Below are positions 36,762 to 50,900 of a stretch of 64,000 bases of DNA, one piece after another; position 1 is the first letter of the stretch; every line of letters starts with the position of its first letter. Where the stretch lies: contig OZ237748.1 of assembly GCA_965178125.1 (NCBI GenBank), positions 434,001-498,000 on the forward strand, written 5' to 3'. The notes below the pieces were generated by a model that saw nothing but the letters and a program-made list of their open reading frames with translations, was not told the DNA's origin and made no database searches. The position numbers were made by a program, and so were the translations under genes. The DNA is from Bilabrum cf. latius (taxonomy: Eukaryota; Bigyra: Bicosoecida; Bigyra; Bicosoecida).

Positions 36762-36837
36762 TAGCTAGTCGCTTGTTTTGCCCGATGCATCAATACTTGT
36801 AGCTAGTCGCTTGTTTTGCCCGATGCATCAATACCAT
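36762..36837 (+). repeat. 38-bp tandem duplication
   Basis: TAGCTAGTCGCTTGTTTTGC recurs 38 bp apart (36762 and 36800). Confidence 0.75.
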
Positions 36838-37559
36838 AAGTCTTCAACCTATTTCGAAATCATGCATTGGATACGTCGAGCTAATTTTGCTGGCGGACAT
36901 TCGTGAGCGGCTACTGCTGGTGTTACACACGACAAGTGTTGAGGATCATATCAAGCCCCCCCGGGGTCTAGTCTCGAGCCGGGGGGGCTATGGCTACCTG
37001 GCCCTGCCTCCATTTTGCTCTCATATCTGTGCTGGTATAGGCACCGCAGCGTTGCGGATGCAGTAGTACCTTTCAAAATTTGCGTCGGCAGTCGCTGTTT
37101 TACCTTGTCAGCTGCCGACAGCATGAAAGGTATCTTGTTGGCATGCCGTAACGCCAGGTGTGACCATGCATCGGAGCTGTCTTGCTTGCTGCAATGTAGT
37201 ATCGGCAGTTCTCGAAAGCAGCCATGCGTTTAGCGGCCCGTTGCCTTGGAACGTACTCCCACATTGTGTTGACCTTTATTGTGTTCCGCTAGCTAGTCAG
37301 TCTCTTCGTATCTGCCTCAAGGTGCAGCGCACTGTATCAATTTGACGTGGATGCGTCTGGTGAAGGGACAGAAAAACTACGTGGCGTTGCAGTCTACGAT
37401 TACATCTGCAGGTGCTATAGTGAGAAGTGGTTGTTGTTGCCAGAAATAGGATGCACATCATAACCAAGTATATATTCGATCATTTTGAAACTGGTCACTC
37501 TGCGCCACCAGCGTGACTTCTGGAATCAAAATGCGTTCCTGGTTGTCTGTAGATGCGGT
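36838..37559. other. Non-coding stretch with an 11-bp GC hairpin
   Basis: No supported gene. AGCCCCCCCGG (36954-36964) pairs perfectly with CCGGGGGGGCT (36979-36989) across a 14-nt loop. It lies about 2 kb beyond the Helitron stop codon on that element's 3' side. Confidence 0.6.
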
Positions 37560-38474
37560 TCAATTGCGATCTTTCCGTGCTTTCTTGGCAGGTCTTGGTG
37601 ACTCAGCGTCTGGACGGGGTGTAGTCCTTGAGAGGCGCTGCGTTTGACGAGCGGGTGCTTGGGTATTTGGTAGGGCTGACGCCTCAGGAACTGCTGCGGA
37701 TGTGCCTGCGCCGGCCGTCTAGCGTAGGCGGAACCTCGGCCTCCGTACCGGCGATCTTGGAGCGTCTCCATGTACGGATTTGCACGGCTCCAGCTGCTCT
37801 GCTGCCCAGTATGGGCATTTCGATGCGGGGCTGATTGACACAGCGCATTGTAGTAGCCGATCTGGGCTGGTCTTCGCATGGCGACGGAAATGCTTCAGGT
37901 AGCTCTGAAGGATGACGGGCTTAGACAGGTAGTGCAGGTGCGTGGTGATGGTCTGGACCTCTGGATCTGGTGCTGGCGCTGCTCCTGCTGCTGCTCCTGC
38001 GAGCTGCGGTGGTGGCTGGAACAGAGTGCCCTGGCGGATTCCAGCGCGGCCCATCTGGAAGAAGAACGACGCCCATGACACGCAGGAAAGGAAGATCTCT
38101 TCTTGAGATGCCTCATCGTACCTCTGCAGCCCCTGGACCGCCTTAGCTGGCCCTAAGAATGCTTTTTTGAGCACTGCAGCAGACGCATGCATGAACGGCA
38201 GGCTGGAGCACAGGCGAGCATGCCCTCCTGCTTCCTCGATGCACTCCTTGAATCGCGCCTGGAATGCTTCTTGCACTGATGTCAGAACATGGCCACAGCT
38301 CGCAAGCTCCTGTAGAGTGGTTGCCTTGCAACTGCTCAATGCAGTCAGGATGTCTTCAGCCGAGCACGGCTTGAGGGCCTCAGTGAACATCTTTATGTGT
38401 TCTGCCGTGCATTCTGCGGCTTCATCTTTCTCCAGATGCTCCACAACGCTGATGATGACTTGTGTTAGAGCCAT
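37560..38474 (-). CDS. Hypothetical protein with C-terminal basic stretch
   Basis: Minus frame from ATG 38474 (MALTQVIISVVEHLEKDEAAE) to TGA 37560-37562, 304 residues, with one in-frame TAG at 37719. The N-terminal two thirds look helical with several Cys; the C terminus is Pro/Thr/Arg-rich and ends PAKKARKDRN, a possible nuclear localisation signal. I do not recognise a family. Upstream on the same strand are good splice-like signals (donor gtaagt at 38600, acceptor tttttgcag at 38479; donor gtaagt at 38764, acceptor near 38677), but the exons they define do not join this frame cleanly, so they may be 5' untranslated. It follows the Helitron ORF on the same strand and may be cargo. Confidence 0.5.
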
Positions 38475-38954
38475 ATGCCTGCAAAAAGTGTGGAAAGCGG
38501 AATCAAGTTGGCTGTGCTTTGCTTCCGTCTCTCTGAGACGATGCTTTTACTATCTGTTCGGGAAAATGATCTAGTATGATTGTTATACTATACAACTTAC
38601 GGCGTTTGAACGACTGCGGCACTGCTTGAGCTGCGAGATCGTCCAAGTGAAGTGTGAATGTCCTGACTCGGTTAGGCTGTTTCATGAGCGCATAGAGTCA
38701 TTGATCGTTGGATTTAAGCCATGCAAACCATCATTGAATATAGAATTGGTAATGAACCACTTACGCGGCTTTGCTTTGTGCTGACGATGCTGCCATACTC
38801 TGCGAGAAGAAGAAGTGAGCACGTGTTCCTTTCGAGTGATGAATTAGCGGAACCTAATATTTATGTCGTTACAATTAATGCGCGGCCTATAAAGCACTGT
38901 ACAATATAATATGTTTTCTTTACCGGACGTGATATTTAGAGTATTAGCCTAGTG

Positions 38955-41900
38955 TCAATCATCTGAATCCGATGCATCAATAGTTAAATCTAACAATCTA
39001 CTCTATTGTGATCGCCTCGTCCCTATCCAGTCGTGGTCCTGTAAGCTCCCTCCTGCCACTTGGAAGAACCATTTCTGGATTCCGAATCCGTCTGCATCGG
39101 GGCCGCATCGCAGGATCTGTAACATGAATGTGTATCGCAGGATCTTCATGTCCGTTGACTTGAAGCGCTGGTGAGCAGGCACGAGCACTGTGCGGTTGTC
39201 CCATGGTATCGCGAGCGGTCTCCTTTGCATTCCGGTAAGGTTCAAGACGGAATGCAAGCCGCAATTGGTGGAGTCGGATAATGGCTGCTGTTGCCCACCT
39301 GAATAGCGATGAAGGTGGATGCTGTGATCACTCCGAATAACTCCGATATGGAGTGCTGCAGCTAGAACTGTGCATAAGCGCTGTGCAAGTTGTGGAGTAT
39401 ACCTACTGTCAGCGCCGTAGGAGTCCTGGACGTACAGTCGTGAAGTTTCGCCCTCGTTGACAACTTGCGCGCAAACGTAGTGAAAGCCGTAGTGGATCAG
39501 GCTGCCTATCCATTTCAAAGGCCCTATGTTAGCGCGTCGTCTCCACAGCTCAACGTGGCGGTTGTTCAGCCCGATCTACGAGGGGAAGTTACAGCAGGAG
39601 CCTCTGAGGCATTCTTTGATCGCCGCGTAATGCTCAGATGGCACTGGTTGCTATGGGCTGGAAGCAAATTCCTGCAGTTCAGTAGATGACAGGTTTATAC
39701 CAGCGCTCTTCGAACCAAATTGACCTGGCCAAAACCGTGGAGGTAGCTTGATGACGTCGTACGACGTTGCACGCAAGTGCTGGCCAGTCATTGCGTACCG
39801 AGCATGGGCTCTGGTTAAACCTAGCCTGATTCGCAGCTAAGCCGGACTCCCCCCTCGTGCTTCTATGTTCAGCAGTTTGACGAAGAAATTCACGACCGGA
39901 GATCGAAGGCACTTGCCTGGTTGCAACGTCTGCATAGCCCAGTAATTTACAGATTGGCCAGGCAGTCTGGCCATGATTCGGGTACTCTCGGCAGGTTTCT
40001 GCAACCAGGCCGCTAGCACTGCAATCTCGATAGCTTCTGGTAGTGGCTCAATCCTGAGCAAGTCTGTGTCTTCCACGAAACGCATGGCTGCCTGCGTCTG
40101 GGTCGAAGATAGGCTAGTCATCCTGACGATCAAATTCTTGGCTTCAGCAACAATACGCTGATGATACGCAGGTACTTGCGCGAGAGTGGTGAGCTGCAAT
40201 GCACCACGAACGTCAACACGCGGGGACAGTACAAAAGTCGAGGGTGGCCTTTGCAATTGACCTGCTCTAAGGCTCAAGTCACCACCGCTGCGCTTCTCCT
40301 GCAATGGGCGAAAGCGTCTTTGGGACATCAGCATGCTTTCGTTTGCTGAAAACACAGCCTACGACACTCTGTGGATTTGATCTGGAGTGAGCACGTAGCC
40401 ATCTACTCTTTCTGACACACGTTCGTTGGAAATGGCTGGAACGGCGGCTCTGTCAGTGGTCTGTTGCGCGGGCGTCGTTGATCCGGCGAACATGCTGGGG
40501 TGTGACCCGTCCTTGCGAGACTGTCCTGAGCATCTTGGGTCCGAACGCTTTTGGGAGACGCGTGCCCACTGAGCGAAATCTGTGCATGTAGCGCCTGGCT
40601 GTCGTGAACTCTCAGAGGCAGACCTTGGATGGAGAGGGCGAGGAGCTAGTATGGACGGTATCCCCACGCCTCCCAATTGTTGTCTCTGTCTCACTGTAGA
40701 ATTTGAGGCAGCCAACAGGCTGGGGTGCAACATCTCGTCACGTGCTAACTGCTACCAATCCTTGGCCTTGCTCGTTTCGGTTCGTGACGAGTCAAATGAG
40801 TGTGGCACAGCAGTGCGTGGCTGAAGCGAGTTCCTCGCAAGTTCGGGCGCTGTACGAAGACCTAGTGATGGCGGGGTCGTGGCAGCATCGAAGTTCTCGA
40901 CATGTGTATCTCGCAGCAACAGAGCCGGTACTGTAGATGGAACCTCTCCGATAGACATAGCTCGAAGAACACGATACCCAAGGCGAAGCGTCCATTTGTC
41001 TGAATCACGCATCCGATGCATTTGCGCAACGCCACACACGTACAGGGACGTAATCATTTGGTCCCAGTCACTGAGCGTAGCAGTCGGCGGGCGACTGACT
41101 CTGTCCTGCTGTGCAGCTACTGAGCCGCTCCCGTGGAGCGTGCCGAGCGCTCTGTGCGCCAAGGCAGCGATAGGATCAGAGAGCACCAGGGCAAGACGGA
41201 CTACAGGGTTGGCGCTCCCAACGGTTTCACCAAGCACCTGTGCTATTGCGACTTCAATGAAGGAGTGGATCTTCTAGCGAAATAGATCAGGCATCCTGTC
41301 GGGTGGCCGTTCTTGGCCTGCCTGCTTCTGAGTTTCAATTGCGTCAATGAGCTGCCTTGACGGGTTGCTAGTCACAATCGATGTCAGGCGGTCCTGCGTA
41401 GCTCGCAGTTCTTCTTTGGTACCGTTTGGATGAAGCTGCATCACTATGCCAGGAACGATGGAGACGGCCTGAAACTGGTGCTCATTGGCAATCGTGTGCA
41501 TGGCCCGTAGAGCTGCAAGCCTTGTATGAAGAATGCTGAAAGCGAGGTTCCTTCTGTCCGGCTAGCAAGCTTCTGCTAAAAACCTCGGGCCGTGGCTTTC
41601 GTGAAGGTCGATATGCAAGTCGTTCTCACGCTACACTCTGCTCGCTGCCACGTAGAAACACTGATGCCAAGGGATTTCTTGCGTAAGCAGAAGAACTTTG
41701 TTCAGCGTGAGCCCTTGGCTGGCATGTACAGTTGATCCGAAGGCTTGCTTGATAGGATTGGCAATGACACTGATCGCCTTTCCTGATCTTCGGCCTCTTT
41801 GCCTCGCGTCAGATGGCTCGAATGGCAGAATGGATGGGACAGGCTTGACATATAGCACGGATGGCTTTCCTCTAGCGGGTGACTCAACCTCAAATGATAG

Positions 41901-44900
41901 ATACCCACCGTGGCCGGCGGCGTTGCAGCAAGAGTGTATCACTTTTCCACGGACCTGGTTTGTGATTCCCGCAGAAATGTTGATGTTCTTCGTAATTCGG
42001 ATTGGCAGTCCTGCATACAGCATCATTTCTAATCCCGGCACACGCTTGCTGACTCCTGACCGCTTAAGCTTCTTTGCAATGCCAAACACCAGGCTCTAGG
42101 ACTTGGCGTGCTGCAGGTCCAGGGTTCGCAATATCTTTCCATGCGGATCGACAACGTGAGCTTGAGCTCTGTGCAGCTTAGCCGTTCGCCGTTCCATGGA
42201 GTTTCCTGGGTCCGCTAAGATCGAGGCGATGCATTCACTATTCACGAGATCAACCTACGTGTTGGTGGCACACAGCGTCATGCTATTGTGAATGCTGGCA
42301 AGTTCATGAGGCGTACTCCGATTGCACTTGTGGTGTCCGCAAGCACGAAGCATTAGCCGATCGATGTCATCGGCAGTGCTCTACCCAACCCGCATGCGTG
42401 CAAGGAGATCGGCGTAACTGGTGTCCTGCTTGGCTCTGTGATTGGTCGTGAGGGTTAGTTGAATAGCTTGGCCCCACGCTGGAAAGTCGAAGGCTTGACC
42501 TGCAGATGATGTGACAGTCTGCCGTAGCCTGCTTGCTTCCTCTTTATCCAACTGGGCAGCAGCACTATCTATGCCGAACTTCTAATCTATAGCATGCAAG
42601 GCATCTTCGGTCAAGGCAGTTGGCTATATTGCGGACGCGAATGCGTCTACAACCGGGTGAGGCGGAGAAGCAGCTTCCATTGGTGAGACAATTGCTGGCA
42701 TTTGCCCAGCGTCGCCCGCCCACAGTACTGATCGGTAGCCCCAGGTAGGGATTTGCTATAGCGCATCCTCGTGCTGTATACCCTCTTGCTCTACCAAGTA
42801 TCTGTACCTATCAGTCGCCATCTTGAGAACGTTGTTCGCCACACCAAGCAATGCTGACGATGCAAAAAAAGCCTCATCAATGATGATTGCATCGCAGCCT
42901 TGGAGATGGCGATACCTCTGCACTGCTTTGCTTCTGTCAGCGGTCGCAGGTATCGAGAGCAGAAGTGCTCTGTGCAATGTGCATCCGGACTGGTCAAGGT
43001 TCTGTGCAGCCGTTGCAGTCGTGGCCGCCATGACGCAGCATATGCCACTTGCAGCGGCTGTGCCTCTGATAGCCTGAGACACGAATGACTTTCCACTGCC
43101 GGCAGAGCTGGCGAGGACCGCGAATGCGCCCGGTGTGTTTTGGGCCTGATTCGCGCGCCATGGCCTGAAGCCGCTGTGGCCGCAGAAGGAGCGAAGCACT
43201 AAGCGCTACTCCTCGTTCAACTGCGCAAAGGTTCCTGGGAATGAACTGATGCAACCAGCTTCGGCCCAAAGTGCAATCCTAGCTGACCTACGAAGAAGCT
43301 TCCGGGTGTCTTCGTCAAAGTACTTGGTTGAGCCTTGGATGAAACGCTGAAGACCTGCTAGGTTGTCGGTGATGTAATCAGCCTGTCGCTTCGATATGCA
43401 CACCATGCCTCGTGCCAGGAGTGCTTTCTGCGTGTCAGTCACAGTCGATCGTACGGCTTCTTCGACGGCAGAGTCGATGGACCTTGCAGGAAGTCGTGCT
43501 TGGAATGATCTGTGCATCGCAGCCATGTCGTCATAGGCCTTTCTTTCAGCAGCCAACCTCTGCGATCGATCCAAGCTACTCTCCTCATCCTCCCGCATGC
43601 GGTCGGCCGACTCTTCAACTGGTGGCATAACGTCGAACGAAGCTGTTGTCGTATTCTAATCCATGTCAGCAATCGGCACGGGTGCGTGTCTGGTCACATG
43701 GCCAAGCAGACCGACTGATCCGTTCTCACGGATGTGATCCATCTCGCGAGCGAACGAAGCGTCACTGTGTGCTGCCACACTGCCGACGCGACGCTCGGAC
43801 TAACTACCAGATGGAATCGAATGCTGGTCTTCCTAGGCACATCGCAAGCCTAATTCCGACAAAACTGATTCTGGATTGAATGGCTCTGCCCCAACAGTAT
43901 GAGTAGGCAGCTCTCGGGCACCGTCAGCTAGTGGAGCTGTAGCCTCACGTAGCAAAGTGGCCAATTGTGACTCGTCGATGGCGTACGCGAGCAGGTCATC
44001 GGTGTGGTCGAGCTGCATGTCGTTGTCGAATCGAAGTGTGACAATCATCTGCTGGAACCTCCGGGATTCGGTCGAGTTTCTCTGCACAAATCGTCGGCAC
44101 ACTGCCGGACCGCACTAAGATATCAGGGATCCAGGCAGCAATGCGTAGTCCTCTAGTCCGTGTTCGATTGTTTGAAGCGGCAGGCATGGTAAAGACTTCA
44201 CTGCAGCCGCAGCTTGAAGGGCTGAAGTTGTTACTAACGGCACCGGCCATTCGAGTGTGCCATGCGCGGGGCAGAGCGGGACCAGTGCCTGATACGTACT
44301 GTGCCCTACATATAACACATGCACAGCTGGGTAATTCCTTGTCGCCTCGAGATCTGGCGAATTCAACCGTCTCACCTCGCATATGTGGTTGCTTGGATCC
44401 CCTGGTTTGCGCTGTCCACACGGGGCGAACCCTAGTGCAAGCCGCACGTTGCAGTGAATGTCGCCCTCGCGAAGGCCGTCCAATCCGTCTGGTTGCGTCG
44501 CGATAGTGGGAGTGTGGGCAGGTAGCTCAGAGTGCGGTTCCGATGACCATTTCTGCCGCACATCGGCCTATCGAGCAATGCTGCACGGCACATAAACAAA
44601 CACGGCACACTGCAGCAACTTGCATGAGCCAATCAGTAGCGGCACACCAGCGAATGCATCCGGCCTTCCCATGTAGGCTATCAATGAGCGGGCGTAGTCA
44701 ATGGCGCTGGAACTTTCCATTGAGATCTAGCCGCGCACAGGCCGTTGTAATTCTGCAGGAACTTTGCCGTGGACTTCGACGGCATGTCTCCACATGCCTC
44801 GCACAGCGGCGGCAAGGTCTTTGCCTGCCATAACATTGGATACATCTGGAGATAGCCCTGCAGCAACAGCAAGAGACATCTGAAGGCTTTCATTTTGCGG

Positions 44901-47900
44901 CCACGTATTGCCGTGGCAACACTACCACACTGCAGGCATCGATTCGGATACATCCAACGCTGCCGAAGCTGATGATGACGAAGTGATGCTGGAGGCCAAA
45001 CTCGACGCAGATGGCAGACTCCAAGAAACCAGAGCGCTCCTTGCAGCCTGCTCGACTCCGACATGTAACGTGTCACGAACAGGCAGTGTGGTACAGACTG
45101 TCTGTGCAGGAATCCGCAAGATGGGCCCGAGGGCGTTCTGGGCCTACTTTCCGGATGGCAGAACGCCCATCGTTGCAACCGCGGAATTGTTGAGGTGCAT
45201 CAGTGACTCGATACACGTCCTGAGCATGAAGTACTTCTGTTCATGAGAGCTCCCTTCTTCAGTGCATTGATCAGCTCCAGATAGTATGAACCTGAAAGTC
45301 GTGACCAGTTGCTGCGTCAGCGAGTCCTTGGACGACCGTGCAGTAGCACTGTGAAGCAGGCACAGTCCAGCTATGTCTGACACGCCACGCAGCTCAGCTT
45401 CTCTCATGTAGGGCCGTTCGTGCTGTTTGGCTTCCTCGGACAGCATATCGTTTGAGTCTATGAAAGGCAAAAACGTTAACATGTGCCCGCGGCAGAACGC
45501 TTCAGCCGAATCCCCCGGGCTGTACGCGGTCACAGACACGAGCTTCTCACGCGAGAGAGCCCGATACTCTCGCCCAGCGCGGTCGTAGTATCGGTCAAGC
45601 TTGCTCGTGTATACTCTGCAATTCTTCGGACCGTCGGGGTCAACTTCCCGCTTGTACCTCTTTACAACCTAGCTAGCATGCTCTGCTCTAGTTGGAGTGA
45701 ACCACGCAAAGAATTCCTTGGCACAAAGCTCTGACGAAGTGATAACCTTGTTGGCGCTGATATCGATGCCGTATGCTCCCGGGCGCTATTCATCTGCAGC
45801 GAAATCCTCTGGATCAGTGCCGTTCACCACCCACATATGGTCTACTCCGTCGCCACTGTCTCGATAGAATGACACGTTTTCTTCTTCGCCAACGGTAGGA
45901 GCGTAAGCCTGAAGCACCGCCGCCTGAAGAGCACGTGAATGTGCTTCAACTACTTCACAGACCGTGTTGTCCTCACGCGTTCTGCTTGAATCTGCGGCAC
46001 TACTGCTGATTGGTGAAGAAGAGCAACTGTCATATACTGCTCGAAGTGAATCCGCCGAGGGCCCATGCAATCGACTGAAGGCAATTTCTTCGGCAGTGGA
46101 AACATCAAGGCCATGCTACAGGCCAGAGACGATGCCCTCATCCCCTCGTTCTGTTGTTGCTAACGTGTGCCTCTGATAATCAGCTACGAGAGGGGTACCG
46201 TATACCCTTGTCGCTTCTGCAATACCTTCCTTGAGCTGAACGAAGTGCCTGAGTCGTGATGGAGACTCGTCTGGTGATATGCATCGACCAAGCATTGGAA
46301 GTCGGATACCAAGAAATCGCTGCTCGTACCTAGTCAAGTTATCGAGGCCGAGTACAGCAGGATCTACGACATCATGGATTCGTGTTTGCGCGTAAATGCT
46401 TCGCTGCTGCTCGGAGATGCTGGAGTCATGTGAAGTTCCAAATGAACCGTCTGCAGCAGCCGCTCCCTTGGCTCTCTTGAGCTAGTCTTTTGCAGCGTTT
46501 GCATCTTGGACGATCTTCTTAGCCCTAGCCCTAGCCTCATTCAGCTTGGCTTCCAGGAGGGCATCGTCTGCGCCACCTGATCCCCGTTTCTGCAACTCTC
46601 TAGCAATCTATCGCCTGCTCTTGACAACTGCGGTTCTATGCTCAACTGGTCTAAGATCAACGTTGATCCCTGACCTCGATGACGAAAACATGCTTTGCCC
46701 TAGCAGCTGCGCTACGAGTTCCTGCGCACCTACGACGCGGCATCTCGCGTCTCTGGACTGTGCTGACATGGATGACTGCTCGTCAGCCGAGAGCACAGAA
46801 TATTTCTCCGTTTTGGACACATACATTGAGATGTAACTCGCCACTTTCGATGAATTGCAGTGCTACAGGTTCACGTGGCAATCCAGTGTATCAATCAGCA
46901 CTACGGAACTCGGTACCAGCCGCCGCTCGTCGTCACTACGGTGAAATTCGGTCATTCGACAACACTGCAATCGCGTCGAGTCAGGGTTCACGTCGAACTC
47001 GATGTTGTATCTGCATTTTGAAGCTTGGCTCTTGCCATGGTGGGAAACTTTGATGAAGCACCGGTTGGAACAGCGGTGGTATGCAGTCTAGACCCAGCTC
47101 TTTACAGCAGAATCTAGACGGGCAGACCCTGTGCTACTTACGCGCATAGTACTGAACAGCTCTCTCTAGGAGGGAACCTATTCCAGGGGGGTACCTGCCG
47201 GAATTCGCTACAGTCCGGATATCTTTGGAGCTACTGCCACGATTGAGTGAAGAGGCAATGGTACCCGGTCGTCAATCCAACCAAGGGCATGGGAATGCAG
47301 TGCACCTCTGGACTGAGCTTCTACACGGACGAGACCATCAAGCTGCCTCCCAAGGGGGCCGCATACAGGATCTTCTAGCATACACTGGATCGCATTCTGC
47401 ATGGCAAAGAACACGAGTGTTCTCTCTACGGGACAGTCCCTTGCTTTCAGTTTTCCAGTTCCAACCTGCCATTCTGGGTTGCAGTACAGTTTCATGTGTC
47501 GGATAGCATGCCACGTTTCACTAACAGTGATAGTGAGGAAAGTCTTGGGACACCCCAGGTGATCGACCATTAGGTTGGCTTTCTAGATTGCCTACTTCCG
47601 GGAAGCCTCTGATCCAGTGAGCAGTACTTGGACACTGGTGTCAGAGCTAGCACGGGCCTGCTATGAGGCAGCCTGCTTTGCAGTCAACTTGCGCGTACGA
47701 CTGTGGAGGACAACGCCAGAGCTATACGTGCCCTTCGCCCTCAGCGTCTCCTGAGCTAGAACAGTGACACGAACGAGTACATCGAACAGGGTTGCAAGTA
47801 GTCCTACACAGCCGCGAACAGATCTCGACGGCATGCGAACAATTGACTTGATCCAGTCGCGAAATCCAGCGGTCAGCTCATCTCTGTTGAGAAATTGAAA

Positions 47901-50900
47901 CACTGTTGCACCGATGGACTTGCCAGGCGTCGCATTTTTACCTTCATGACACGTCTCGACGATGTCACCTCGGTAGATAGCAGCTGCGATTGCAGGAATA
48001 AACTGTCCAATATATTGCAGTACTATCCGCTTGGTATCACGTAGATCCATCCGAGTGCCGTCAGCCACTTCACAGTACGGCGGTAGGCTGACAGACTCAT
48101 TTGTCTTGCTCTCAGCTGGAAGTTGCTGTGGCAGATGACCGCACGTTACCTTGACCGGTTTAGGTTGCTTCCATAGAGGTACTGTAGCGTCAATGTCAGG
48201 TGGAACCGTCTACGCATCATTGGCATACTGCTGCCGCAACCGTACGTTTGCTCGTGCCCATCGTCCACCACTTAGCTCTATTGACGTGACGAAAATATCT
48301 GGGACCTAAGACGGAGGTACTGCATTGCGATCGCTGTACGACACTGGGACAACTCCCTGTTCTACTAAATGAGGTACGTCGCATGGAATTTCGTCAGCAC
48401 TATTTCGATCACCCGAAGTGTAGCAACTCTAAACTGCTTTAGCTTTCGCAAGATGCTCGGCTCGATGGGGCCCGTTCTGAATGCGATCTATCACTGCGAG
48501 ATTGTTTCGTCTTGGTCTACAGTCCTCGCTACGATGCTTGGCTCTCAGGGCGGTGGCGTATTGCCACCTTTGTGGACACGCGTGTGTCTAGTGACCGACC
48601 TGGCTCTATCTCCAGGTCAAGTGCTAGTGGTCGGGCAGCCCTGGTATGGGCTGCCGAGTCACCATGCCTCACGGCTCTGCCAAGACTTGGATTGTCTTGG
48701 CGAAGCGGTTACAACCGCTAACAGCGCGAAGCAACAGCCCTGTATCGATTCACTGCCAGTCAGTGCTTGCCCGAGGGGGAAGGTGGGCGGGTAAAATGTG
48801 ATGAGTTACAAATGAAAAGACTGGCGATGGGATGCGATAGTAGGTACTGCTGCAGTAGCGCGGCTGTGGTAGTAACTGCGGGGATGGTGGGTGGGTTCAA
48901 AACATCAAGCAGTGGGAATCACCTCCTATGGAGTTGCCCCTGCCTGTCTTCCCAGTGTGTATTGCCACATAATGACAATTATTACTGAGAATATCGGGGC
49001 ACAGCTGTAGAACACAGGTGCCACCGAAATTCCGAACAAGTGAGAGCCTCACATCTGCGCTCGGACTTGCGACCAATACTACACAATCTCTCCGATCTAA
49101 ATCACTTCGTAACGTGCCTCCGTACCTACGGCACACAACTGACGGGATCTATCACTGCGAGATTGTTTCGTCTTGGTCTACAGTCCTCGCTACGATGCTT
49201 GGCTCTCAGGGCGGTGGCGTATTGCCACCTTTGTGGACACGCGTGTGTCTAGTGACCGACCTGGCTCTATCTCCAGGTCAAGTGCTAGTGGTCGGGCAGC
49301 CCTGGTATGGGCTGCCGAGTCACCATGCCTCACGGCTCTGCCAAGACTTGGATTGTCTTGGCGAAGCGGTTACAACCGCTAACAGCGCGAAGCAACAGCC
49401 CTGTATCGATTCACTGCCAGTCAGTGCTTGCCCCGCCGTTACCCACATGTGGGGTATTGCACTGACGTGGTATTGCCCATTGCCGTATGTAATGCCGCGG
49501 GTACAGCTTGTATAGGGCGAGGTAGTGAAGTGAATCCCAGTGCTGTGCACGGCCACTCAATGCATTGGTTGTGTAACCGATGCAAAAGGGTGCTACGAAC
49601 TCCCAAGTGTCTCCCAGAATGCTACTTCTTCCTTTCATCTAGAACGATTGCTGGCAAATCCCAACTAGTTTACACATACATACCGAGACGAACTCCCAAA
49701 ATCAAACTCCCACAATTGTCTAGATGGCGAGGGAAAACCCCTGATGCGTCGAAATCAAAATCCCAAAGACTATATTTATAGAAATCAAACTCCCGGTATT
49801 GGCTAGACTGTGCCGGGGCCGAGCACAGATGACGGGTCTGGCCGAGAAGCAGTGGAGGCTAGTTGTCGCCAACATGCCGTGACTGAATGCATTGTGCAAA
49901 GCTATTAAACAAAAATGCTCTTGATACTAGCAGCAAGGAACTCGGGCGTGGGATGCAAATAATCCCTGTAAGCATCGCTGGCCCACCTGCCTAAGGCCTA
50001 CAAGACATCGGCCGGGACGCCACGTTCCAAGCAGCACGTTGCTGCTCCATGGCGGAGAGAGTGAGCTGTTAGTCGCTCGAACCCGATAACGTCGGCTGCC
50101 TAGGCTGTGTCTCGAATCAGATCGGTCCAGTGCCGCTTTGTCAAGATTGGTTTACCCCTCCTGCGGGACCATGAGGGGGCCGTGCTCGGGAAAAGGCCGC
50201 TCGAGATGGAGAAATCCTTGCGGGCAGTCAGTCGACGGAGCCGCTTTTGCACGTTGAAGGGCGCAGGAGCCTCAGGGAATGCGATACAGCGATCGTCTTC
50301 GCCTCGCTAGTTGGTCTTGTCGCGAGGGAGAGCAAGGATTAGGGTCTGTCCACTCTTGTCCAGGTGCCTCCATGTCAGAGGTACGGCGGCATCTTTGGCC
50401 GATGGGTAGCATTCGCTGCCACGAAGCATGCCGATAAATGCTATCAACAATGCCACCTGACAGTGCTCGTCTGCGGCTGAGTGGCATGGCAGCTGGAGCA
50501 TACGTCTCAGCTCGCTGAGACGGAGCGGCCGCTTCGATGCCAAGTGCGCCGTGATATCGAATCTAGCCAGCGTATTGAACACACCCTTGACGAACTGCTT
50601 CACGATACGGTCTTGGCGGGGGGAGACCCAGGCTGGTGTCCAGTCACGGCGCAGGGCGATGCTGGCGAGCTAACTGAGCTTCTTGAGCATCGTCCGAGTG
50701 GAGGAGACTCGGCGTGGGGGTGACTTGCCGTTGCTTGAGACAGTTGGAGGCTGAGCTAAGGCTAGATCAAGAATGAAAGTCTTCAATCTGGCTGCAGTCA
50801 CACCGAAATCACTCGAGCTCCTTCGATCCTCTTGCGACACTGACCGCCTCCATTGCTCCTGAGTTGCCCGATAATGGTCCCAGGTGGAGGCAGCAAGATC

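Noticed and set aside
38601-38799. Two upstream exons joined to the 37560-38474 gene
   Set aside because: Splice signals are good, but each combination I tried meets a TAA or the wrong phase, so I left them out of the coding call.
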